This document shows, piece after piece, positions 21,901 through 27,493 of a stretch of 27,493 bases of DNA. The position numbers and the translations under genes are program-made. The stretch is from contig NZ_CAMLMK010000030.1 in assembly GCF_946481155.1 (NCBI RefSeq), positions 1 to 27,493 on the forward strand, read 5' to 3'. This DNA is from an uncultured Flavobacterium sp. (GTDB lineage: Bacteria > Bacteroidota > Bacteroidia > Flavobacteriales > Flavobacteriaceae). Every line of letters starts with the position of its first letter. Position 1 is the first letter of the stretch. Below the pieces are notes generated by a model, which was given only the letters and a program-made list of their open reading frames with translations, ran no database searches and was not told where the DNA came from.

Positions 21901-22557
21901 GTGCCAAAGAAAATCCATTTATTAACTGAGGAATTGTATTTCCCACCTGTTTCCGAAACGCATCCTTCAGGCATTATTGCTGTGGGAGGCGATTTGAGTA
22001 CGGAACGATTGCTTCTGGCGTATAATTCGGGAATTTTCCCTTGGTTTGAAGATGGCGAACCCATCACCTGGTGGTCACCCGATCCAAGAATGGTGCTGTT
22101 TTTAGAAGATTTAAAAGTATCCAAAAGCATGCGAAACATCCTTAACCGCAACATTTTTAAAATCACTTTCGATCAGAACTTCCGCGAAGTGATTTCCAAT
22201 TGCCAGAGTATAAAGCGCGAAGGACAGGACGGTACCTGGATTACCAACGACATGATTGAAGCGTATTGCAAATTACACGAACTCGGCTACGCCAAATCAA
22301 TTGAAGTCTGGCAGGACAACAAACTCGTGGGTGGCTTGTACGGCATCGATTTAGGTCATATTTTCTGTGGCGAAAGCATGTTTGCTAAAGTGGCTAATGC
22401 GAGCAAAGTTGCATTCATTCATCTGGTCAATTATCTGAAGGAAAACAATTATCTATTGCTGGATTGCCAGGTATATACCGAACATCTGGAATCCTTAGGC
22501 GCTGTGGAAATTGACCGGGAAGATTTTATGACGATATTGAAAACTAAAAGTTTTTAG
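21901..22557 (+). CDS. aat: Leucyl/phenylalanyl-tRNA--protein transferase
   Basis: Aat adds Leu or Phe from tRNA to proteins with N-terminal Lys or Arg and so marks them for ClpAP in the N-end rule pathway. The 218-residue product has the standard motifs in order: FPPVSETHPSGIIAVGGDLS, the NSGIFPWF segment, ITWWSPDPRMVL, GYAKSIEVW, GGLYGIDLGHIFCGESMF and the ending VYTEHLESLGA. The start is GTG at 21901. An in-frame stop at 21886-21888 leaves no ATG upstream, and the family's N-terminus aligns here. The length is usual. It converges on the thiamine operon with a small nested hairpin between them. Confidence 0.95.
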   Translation: MPKKIHLLTEELYFPPVSETHPSGIIAVGGDLSTERLLLAYNSGIFPWFEDGEPITWWSPDPRMVLFLEDLKVSKSMRNILNRNIFKITFDQNFREVISNCQSIKREGQDGTWITNDMIEAYCKLHELGYAKSIEVWQDNKLVGGLYGIDLGHIFCGESMFAKVANASKVAFIHLVNYLKENNYLLLDCQVYTEHLESLGAVEIDREDFMTILKTKSF

Positions 22558-22574
22558 AATAACAGCACTTTTTT

Positions 22575-22611
22575 CAGTTACTGCCTAAGTGAAAATTGTC
22601 ACTGGAAACTG
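22575..22611. terminator. Nested hairpin between aat and thiF
   Basis: CAGTT (22575-22579) pairs with AACTG (22607-22611), and inside it AGTGA (22588-22592) pairs with TCACT (22599-22603). There is no T run on the plus-strand 3' side, so a terminator role is only a guess from its place between convergent genes. Confidence 0.3.
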
Positions 22612-22620
22612 CGACTGATT

Positions 22621-23331
22621 TTAAAACTTCAGCTTTGTGAAATTCCAGTGCATCGTGTCAAAAAGTACCAATTCGTTTTCAAGCGTGGGCAGTTCCAAAA
22701 TCAGCTTTAGAGCTTCGTGTCCCATCATCGTGCCGAGTATTCCGGGCAATGTTCCAATTACGCCGTTAAGACTGCAATTAGGTACATCCTGCGGGTTTGG
22801 AGGTTCAGGAAACAGGTTACGCAGATTTTTAGAACCTTTATGATTGAATACGGCCATTTGCCCTTCAAATTTTAGAATGCTTCCGTATACCAACGGTTTT
22901 TCCAGTTTCACGCAGGTGTCGTTGACCAAATAGCGCGTTGAAAAATTATCGCAGCCGTCCACTATTACGTCAAAATCTCCGATTAGCTTTTCTGCATTTT
23001 TCAGCGTTAGCTTCTCTTCAAATGCGAGAACTTTGATATTGGGATTCAAAGCTTCCAAAATATTTTTTGCAACAACAGCTTTTGGGGTGTCAATACTGCT
23101 TTCTGTATATAATATCTGTCGGTGCAGGTTGTGCAGTTCGACTTTATCGAAATCTACAATACCAATTGTTCCTACTCCGGCAGTGGCTAGATATTGTAAG
23201 ATAGGACAACCTAATCCTCCGGCGCCAATCACCAGTACTTTTGCATTTTTAAGTTTTTCCTGTCCTGTTTCGCCAATTTCAGGTAGCATCATCTGGCGGC
23301 TGTAGCGTAAAAAATCGTGTATAGATATCAT
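22621..23331 (-). CDS. thiF: ThiF/MoeB/HesA family adenylyltransferase
   Basis: ThiF adenylates the C-terminal glycine of the sulfur carrier ThiS so it can receive sulfur for the thiazole ring. The 236-residue product has the nucleotide loop GAGGLG (36-41), the Arg of HRQILY (70-75), the Asp of DGCDNFSTR (125-133) and a Cys at 186 in VPNCSLNGVIGTLPG. It lacks the CxxC pairs that bind zinc in E. coli ThiF and MoeB; no CxxC exists anywhere in it. The protein also stops before the place of the second pair. As the last gene of the thiamine operon it most likely serves ThiS, although MoeB-type activity on MoaD cannot be excluded. A 13-copy heptamer array separates it from thiH. Confidence 0.87.
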   Translation of the reverse strand: MISIHDFLRYSRQMMLPEIGETGQEKLKNAKVLVIGAGGLGCPILQYLATAGVGTIGIVDFDKVELHNLHRQILYTESSIDTPKAVVAKNILEALNPNIKVLAFEEKLTLKNAEKLIGDFDVIVDGCDNFSTRYLVNDTCVKLEKPLVYGSILKFEGQMAVFNHKGSKNLRNLFPEPPNPQDVPNCSLNGVIGTLPGILGTMMGHEALKLILELPTLENELVLFDTMHWNFTKLKF

Positions 23332-23342
23332 TTTTTTAGTTT

Positions 23343-23433
23343 AAAGTCAAAAGTCAAAAGTCGAAAGTCAAAAGTCAAATGTCGAAAGTCAAATGTCGAA
23401 AGTCAAATGTCGAAAGTCAAAAGTCGAAAGTCG
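23343..23433. repeat. Thirteen-copy heptamer tandem array inside the thiamine operon
   Basis: Thirteen 7-base units run without interruption: seven AAAGTCA, three AAAGTCG and three AATGTCG. It lies between thiH and thiF, starting 12 bases upstream of the thiF ATG. The five-unit array at 121-155 uses the same unit. There are no spacers, so it is not a CRISPR array. Confidence 0.93.
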
Positions 23434-23484
23434 AAAATTGCATTGCTATATAACACATTTTTTGACTTTAAAAACTTTACGGCC

Positions 23485-24606
23485 TTAGACTTTATGACTA
23501 AAAGTCCTGTCCCAATCTTTCCAAACCGGCTCGTAACCCGCATTGGAAATAATAGCGGCAATCTCCGCTGCTGAACGTTCGTCACTGGTTTCAAATTGTT
23601 CCAAGGATTCTACATCAACAACATAACCGCCCGGATTGGTTTTCGAACCGGCACTCATCGAAGTTACACCAAGTGGGATAACGTTATTCCTGAATTTCTC
23701 GTTTTCCCTAGTGGAAATGGACAGTTCCAAATCCTCGTTCCAAAGTCGGTACGCGCAAATCAGCTGTAGTAAATCACTGTCTTCCATAATGAAATTCGGC
23801 TCAATGATTCCTTCGGCAGGACGCAGTCGTGGAAAGGAAACGGAATACTTGCTCTGCCAATAGGTTTTCTGCAAATAATCGAGATGTAAGGCATTGAAGA
23901 AACTATCGGTACGCCAGTCTTCTAATCCCAATAAAACCCCCAAACCAATTTTATGGATTCTTGCCGTGCCCACCCTGTCAGGTGTTTCCAACCGGAAATC
24001 AAAATTGGATTTTTTCCCCTTTGGGTGGTATTGTTTATACACTTCCCGATGATAGGTTTCCTGATAGACCAAAACCGTATGTACGCCAGCTTCATGTAAT
24101 TGCTCGTATTCTTCAGTAGAAAGCGGTTGTACTTCCACGGAAATCGAAGAGAAATGTTTTTTAATCTGATCTGCCGCTTTCAGGAAATAGTTGATGTTTA
24201 CCGTGTAATTTGCTTCTCCGGTCACTAACAAAACGTGATCAAAACCTGCTTTTTTCAATTCGGCGATTTCGAGAGCAATTTCGCTTTCCGTTAATGTTTT
24301 CCGTTTGATTTTATTGTCCAGACTGAAACCGCAATACGTGCAAATGTTCTGGCATTCATTGCTCAGGTACATCGGGGCATACATCTGGATGGTTTTTCCG
24401 AAGCGTTTTTTAGTCAGCTGATGGCTTTGTTGCGCCATCTCTTCCAAAAAAGGTTTCGCGGCGGGAGAAATCAACGCCAGGAAATCATCTAAGTTTCTTT
24501 TGCTTTTTGCCAATGCATTGCGGACTTCCATTTCGGTAGTCGCATAAATTTTGCTTTGAATGGTTTCCCAGTCGTAATGTTCAAAAACCGATTTAAAATT
24601 AGTCAT
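23485..24606 (-). CDS. thiH: 2-iminoacetate synthase ThiH
   Basis: ThiH is a radical SAM enzyme that cleaves tyrosine to give dehydroglycine (2-iminoacetate) for the thiazole ring. The 373-residue product has the 4Fe-4S motif CQNICTYC with Cys85, Cys89 and Cys92, preceded by MYAPMYLSNE as usual for ThiH. The barrel contains LLVTGEAN, VEVQPLSTEEYEQLHEAG and GLGVLLGLEDWRTD, all typical. The C-terminus carries SMSAGSKTNPGGY. I start at ATG 24606 because it gives the family's length and N-terminus. Oxygen-sensitive ThiH rather than ThiO is used here, although flavobacteria often live aerobically. A large inverted repeat lies between thiG and thiH. Confidence 0.95.
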   Translation of the reverse strand: MTNFKSVFEHYDWETIQSKIYATTEMEVRNALAKSKRNLDDFLALISPAAKPFLEEMAQQSHQLTKKRFGKTIQMYAPMYLSNECQNICTYCGFSLDNKIKRKTLTESEIALEIAELKKAGFDHVLLVTGEANYTVNINYFLKAADQIKKHFSSISVEVQPLSTEEYEQLHEAGVHTVLVYQETYHREVYKQYHPKGKKSNFDFRLETPDRVGTARIHKIGLGVLLGLEDWRTDSFFNALHLDYLQKTYWQSKYSVSFPRLRPAEGIIEPNFIMEDSDLLQLICAYRLWNEDLELSISTRENEKFRNNVIPLGVTSMSAGSKTNPGGYVVDVESLEQFETSDERSAAEIAAIISNAGYEPVWKDWDRTFSHKV

Positions 24607-24615
24607 AAGTTCTAA

Positions 24616-24713
24616 CCGCAAAGTGCGCAAGGTTTTTCGCAAGGATTGCAAAGTTTTTTAATGATAAACACACAGCCTTGCTGACTTTGCGAAAAACTTT
24701 GGGAGCCTTGCGG
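24616..24713. repeat. Imperfect 40-base inverted repeat between thiG and thiH
   Basis: The left arm starts CCGCAAAGTGCGCAAGG and the right arm ends CCTTGCGG. Both arms contain the block TTTTTCGCAA in inverted orientation (24633-24642, with AAAAAC partner at 24692-24697). Many but not all positions pair over about 40 bases. Similar CGCAAAG elements recur in flavobacterial gaps, to my recollection. Confidence 0.6.
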
Positions 24714-24727
24714 TGAATGAAAAATAA

Positions 24728-25498
24728 TTATTCATACAGGAAAGCTGTCAGCGGACTGGAAGCTACTGCATTACTAACTGTTGGTGCCAATTGCGCTTCG
24801 AAAGCCTTTCTTCCCGCAATAACGGCTTCTTTAAACGCTTCCGCCATTACTTTCGGATTTCCGGCCACGGCTATTGCGGTGTTGACCAAAACCGCATCGG
24901 CTCCCATTTCCATTGCTCTTGCAGCGTGCGAGGGTGCGCCAATTCCGGCATCCACAATCACCGGAACCCTGCTTTGCTCAATAATGATTTCCAGGAAATC
25001 TTCGGTTTTCAAGCCTTTATTACTACCGATAGGTGAGCCAAGAGGCATTACTGCTGCCGTTCCGGCATCTTCCAGTCGTTTGCATAAAACGGGATCAGCA
25101 TGAATGTAAGGCAGGATGATGAATCCTAATTTTGCTAATTCTTCCGTGGCTTTCAGTGTCTCAATAGGATCGGGAAGAAGGTATTTCGGATCGGGATGGA
25201 TTTCAAGCTTGAGCCAATTTGTCTCCAAAGCCTCTCTTGCCAATTGCGCAGCAAAAATAGCTTCTTTGGCATTGCGCGCCCCGGAAGTATTGGGTAATAA
25301 ATTAATATGTGGATGGTTGATGTGTGCTAAAATGGCATCGGTTTCAGTCTCCAGATCCACACGTTTTAAGGCGACTGTGACCAATTCGCTTCCGGAAGCT
25401 ATAATGGCTTCTTCCATTTGTTGGTTGGAACCGAATTTTCCCGTGCCCAAAAAGAGGCGCGATGTAAAGATTTTATCGGCTATTTTAAAGGTTGACAT
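24728..25498 (-). CDS. thiG: Thiazole synthase ThiG
   Basis: ThiG assembles the thiazole phosphate ring from 1-deoxy-D-xylulose 5-phosphate, the ThiS thiocarboxylate and dehydroglycine. The 256-residue TIM barrel starts [20 protein letters not shown]. It has VALKRVDL (43-50), [10 protein letters not shown] (68-77), the Schiff base Lys97 in WLKLEI, the phosphate-site [13 protein letters not shown] and [29 protein letters not shown]. All are typical and the length is normal. The gene overlaps the end of thiE by 14 bases. ThiH, its partner that supplies dehydroglycine, comes next after the inverted repeat. Confidence 0.96.
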   Translation of the reverse strand: MSTFKIADKIFTSRLFLGTGKFGSNQQMEEAIIASGSELVTVALKRVDLETETDAILAHINHPHINLLPNTSGARNAKEAIFAAQLAREALETNWLKLEIHPDPKYLLPDPIETLKATEELAKLGFIILPYIHADPVLCKRLEDAGTAAVMPLGSPIGSNKGLKTEDFLEIIIEQSRVPVIVDAGIGAPSHAARAMEMGADAVLVNTAIAVAGNPKVMAEAFKEAVIAGRKAFEAQLAPTVSNAVASSPLTAFLYE

Positions 25499-26117
25499 AT
25501 AGTTTTTCGTTGAGTTGTGTAATTAATTCTTTTTGCTGCCAGTTTTCAGTAAGCAATCCGGAAACAGCAATTCCGTGAATGCCAGTAGCAAGAAGCCGCT
25601 CGATATCTTCCAATTGTATTCCGCCGATGGCATATACTGGCATTTCAATGTTTTGTCCCTGCATTTTGCTTAGGATATTCTGGTAAGATTCCAAACCCAG
25701 AACGGGGCTCAGTTTTTCTTTTGTATTAGTAAATCGGTAGGGGCCAAGTCCGACGTAATCACATTTTTCTGCAGCGTGTTGCAGTACGTCTTCAAAAGTG
25801 TTTGCAGTTCCGCCAATGATTTTATGATTGCCTAAAATGGCTCTTGCGTCCGGAATCCTCATGTCGTTTAATCCTAAATGAACCCCATCGGCATTGACCT
25901 GAAGCGCTAAGTCGACTTTGTCATTGATAATGAAAACGGAAAGGTATTCTTCGCAAAGGATCTTAACGGCTTCCGCCAAGGTGAAAAGCTCCAGCGAGTT
26001 CCCGTTTTTAAAACGTAACTGAATCCAGTCGCAGCCGTTGTCCAGTGCCTGATGGATGTTGTACAATTGTTCTTCAATCGTATTTCCCTGAGAAATGTAC
26101 TGTAATTTGCTAAACAT
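25485..26117 (-). CDS. thiE: Thiamine phosphate synthase ThiE
   Basis: ThiE joins HMP pyrophosphate and thiazole phosphate to form thiamine phosphate. The 210-residue TIM barrel has WIQLRFKN, the conserved [20 protein letters not shown] (62-81) with its NDM follow-on, the pyrophosphate loop [11 protein letters not shown] and the ending [10 protein letters not shown]. These fit true ThiE better than the neighbouring ThiE-like gene at 26838. It overlaps thiD by 8 bases and thiG by 14 bases, so translation of the three is likely coupled. Confidence 0.93.
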   Translation of the reverse strand: MFSKLQYISQGNTIEEQLYNIHQALDNGCDWIQLRFKNGNSLELFTLAEAVKILCEEYLSVFIINDKVDLALQVNADGVHLGLNDMRIPDARAILGNHKIIGGTANTFEDVLQHAAEKCDYVGLGPYRFTNTKEKLSPVLGLESYQNILSKMQGQNIEMPVYAIGGIQLEDIERLLATGIHGIAVSGLLTENWQQKELITQLNEKLYVNL

Positions 26118-26865
26118 AATGATATCCTAATAAAGTTGAACTTGTGTTGAGGTAGTTTTCGATATAAGCTTTGGCCGTTGTGCAGGCCGAAACTAAATCA
26201 TGTTCCAAAGCAAAATTGGCAGTTATTGCAGATGATAAAACGCATCCCGAACCGTGTTTTTCATGGATCTGCTGCACTTTAGGAAGCAGTTTCACAGAAG
26301 CTCCATGCACATACAAAACGTCGGTGCCTTTGGTTTCCGGATGATGACCACCCTTAAATAAAACAGGGCAATGGTTAGAGTGCTCTTTCGCAATTTCGTC
26401 AGCAGTAGCCTTTGCGGAAGAAAGTTTTAAAATCTCAGTATAATTTGGGGTAATTAGGTCGATTTGTTGCAGGATCCCGATTAAATCGGATTCGTTTTCT
26501 ATGGTTGTGAATTCAAATTCGGTGGTCGATTTCAAAACGGGATCCCAAACGATTTTTGTTTGGGGAGCTGCGCTTTTTATTGCGATAATGATATTCCGAA
26601 GATATTCAAGAGATGGAATAATGCCGATTTTCACCGCTTTAATGTCATACTTTTCAAAGAGTGTTTTTATCGAACGAAGCACAAAATCCCCGTCTGTCCA
26701 ATGAATTTCACTGAAGGCGCTCTCCGTTTGAAGCGTATTTGCGGTACTAATGGCCAAACCATATACCTGATGCTGCTCAAATGTTTTGATATCGGCAAGC
26801 ACGCCTGCTCCGGCGGAAGGGTCAAAGCCCGCTATGGTTAAAACGAAAGGACGGCTTGCTGACAT
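26110..26865 (-). CDS. thiD: Hydroxymethylpyrimidine/phosphomethylpyrimidine kinase ThiD
   Basis: ThiD phosphorylates HMP and HMP phosphate to give HMP pyrophosphate. The 251-residue ribokinase-like product has the typical start PFVLTIAGFDPSAGAGVLAD, with the GSGG-type loop altered to PSAGAG as in ThiD. Later come VWDPVLKS, the LITPNYTEI stretch and the anion hole HEKHGSGCVLSSAITANFA with its catalytic base Asp position replaced by the usual HGSGC context. It overlaps the ThiE/TenI-like gene by 28 bases and thiE by 8, forming a coupled block. Confidence 0.93.
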   Translation of the reverse strand: MSASRPFVLTIAGFDPSAGAGVLADIKTFEQHQVYGLAISTANTLQTESAFSEIHWTDGDFVLRSIKTLFEKYDIKAVKIGIIPSLEYLRNIIIAIKSAAPQTKIVWDPVLKSTTEFEFTTIENESDLIGILQQIDLITPNYTEILKLSSAKATADEIAKEHSNHCPVLFKGGHHPETKGTDVLYVHGASVKLLPKVQQIHEKHGSGCVLSSAITANFALEHDLVSACTTAKAYIENYLNTSSTLLGYHYV

Positions 26866-27431
26866 ATTTTAAAATTTTCTAAGGGATTATTACTATTCCA
26901 AAGGGTTCCTAAAAGCGCCACATCATCAAAACCATTTTCTAACGTAGTCTGCACATTTGCAGCAGAAATACCGCCTAAAGCGATAAGTTCGGTTGAAAAA
27001 TTGGTTCTTTGTTTCACGGCTTCAAAATGATTAATTTTGGAAGAATAGCCTGGTTTTGAGATGCTTGGATAAACCGGACTCAAAAAAGCATAATCAAACT
27101 CATTTTTCAGTACGTTGAAATCTTCAATAGAATGTACCGAAGCCGAAAGAGAAATAACCGGTTTCAAAAGTCGGATCGGAAGGTTTAAGATTTTTGCTTT
27201 TTCCTCCGAAAAATGGAGCCGGTTTACGCCAAAATCCTCCGCCAGATAATGATGGCTGTGCAACACTAGACAGTCTCTGAATTCCAGCTTGATTTTGGCT
27301 AAAAAGGAACTCATTTCCATAGCGGTAAAATCAGGTTTTCGGACATGCAGAAGCGATAGCCCTTCCGCGAAAAGCGAATGGATGATGCTTATTTCATTTG
27401 GAATCGGAATCGGACTGGTGATTACTATCAT
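26838..27431 (-). CDS. Second ThiE/TenI-type protein
   Basis: The 197-residue TIM barrel starts MIVITSPIPIPNEISIIHSL and belongs to the ThiE/TenI family. Compared with ThiE at 25485 it has lost the IINDK..DGVHLG segment; the matching part is HSHHYLAEDFGVNRLHFSE. The pyrophosphate loop is SPVYPSISKPGYSS rather than [11 protein letters not shown], and the end strand is ALGGIS. It keeps a His in SASVHSIED at the position of the TenI catalytic His. A thiazole tautomerase (TenI) role is therefore plausible, but a weak second ThiE cannot be excluded. I chose ATG 27431 over an in-frame TTG at 27452, which would add seven residues. It overlaps thiD by 28 bases. Confidence 0.82.
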   Translation of the reverse strand: MIVITSPIPIPNEISIIHSLFAEGLSLLHVRKPDFTAMEMSSFLAKIKLEFRDCLVLHSHHYLAEDFGVNRLHFSEEKAKILNLPIRLLKPVISLSASVHSIEDFNVLKNEFDYAFLSPVYPSISKPGYSSKINHFEAVKQRTNFSTELIALGGISAANVQTTLENGFDDVALLGTLWNSNNPLENFKICQQAVLSF

Positions 27432-27450
27432 TTTCTTAGTGTGAAGATGC

Positions 27451-27493
27451 AAGAGTCAAGAAAAAAGATAAGAAGTCTTTCTTCTTGACTCTT
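27451..27493. repeat. Inverted repeat at the right edge, upstream of the ThiE/TenI-like gene
   Basis: AAGAGTCAAGAAAAAAGA (27451-27468) and TCTTTCTTCTTGACTCTT (27476-27493) pair at 17 of 18 positions across a 7-base loop. The right arm touches the window edge and may continue. The unit AAGTC-like bases echo the heptamer repeats. Confidence 0.8.

Noticed and set aside
23343..23433. CRISPR array
   Set aside because: The repeats are 7 bases long with no spacers, and no cas gene is present.
23317..23574. Lys/Ser-rich protein encoded by the heptamer array
   Set aside because: Any frame through the array gives a repetitive Lys/Ser peptide. It lies antisense to the thiamine operon and has no start signal.
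22621..27493. A TPP riboswitch for the thiamine operon inside this window
   Set aside because: I looked upstream of the first visible gene and in each gap and found no GCTGAGA or CCTG core. If it exists it is to the right of the window.

Overview
The window looks like ordinary chromosome from a member of the Flavobacteriaceae, most likely Flavobacterium or a close relative. The evidence is the gliding gene gldD beside ssb and mutY, Bacteroidetes-type -7 boxes (TAnnTTTG) in front of many genes, almost no Shine-Dalgarno sequences, a bacterial geranylgeranylglyceryl phosphate synthase, and intergenic repeats of kinds familiar from flavobacteria. I see no phage, transposase, integrase, CRISPR array, defence cluster, tRNA or rRNA.

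Layout. 1-461: start of an RNase E/G gene on the minus strand, heptamer repeats, and a 30-residue Lys/Arg-rich protein with its own terminator. 492-3098: HU on the minus strand, then mutY, ssb and gldD, each with a promoter box of its own. The gldE gene expected beside gldD is absent. 3222-4575: a heavy-metal-associated lipoprotein and an EamA transporter, divergent. 4626-8019: a two-subunit M16 peptidase operon with one catalytic and one degenerate subunit. 8206-8852: rplU-rpmA. 9134-11569: ahcY, a 4'-phosphopantetheinyl transferase and a small membrane protein. 11871-15136: a tightly packed run of GGGP synthase, a PnuC-like transporter, a DUF4301 protein and ArfB. 15152-17512: a TPP riboswitch in front of a TonB-dependent receptor. 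17574-19062: a lipoprotein with a degenerate Rieske-like domain, then greA and a HIT protein. 19094-21700: an orphan histidine kinase, a flavin reductase-like protein and a DUF3127 protein whose C-terminus copies the SSB tip. 21901-22557: aat. 22621 to the right edge: a thiamine operon on the minus strand, read as ThiE/TenI-like, thiD, thiE, thiG, thiH, thiF. Its promoter, and probably thiS and thiC, lie beyond the window.

Thiamine is the main theme. The right-hand operon makes the thiazole moiety (ThiG, ThiH, ThiF), phosphorylates HMP (ThiD) and joins the two moieties (ThiE). The riboswitch-controlled receptor probably imports thiamine or a precursor across the outer membrane. A PnuC-family permease lies just upstream of it, although in a different transcript.

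The best leads for follow-up are regulatory or small-scale. They are a riboswitch leader that ends in a hairpin containing the receptor's start codon, a terminator-like hairpin at the very start of the greA transcript, the SSB-like tip on DUF3127, the DUF4301 family with nucleotidyltransferase-like motifs, and several repeat families, including 13 tandem heptamers inside the thiamine operon. I found no clearly new multi-gene system.
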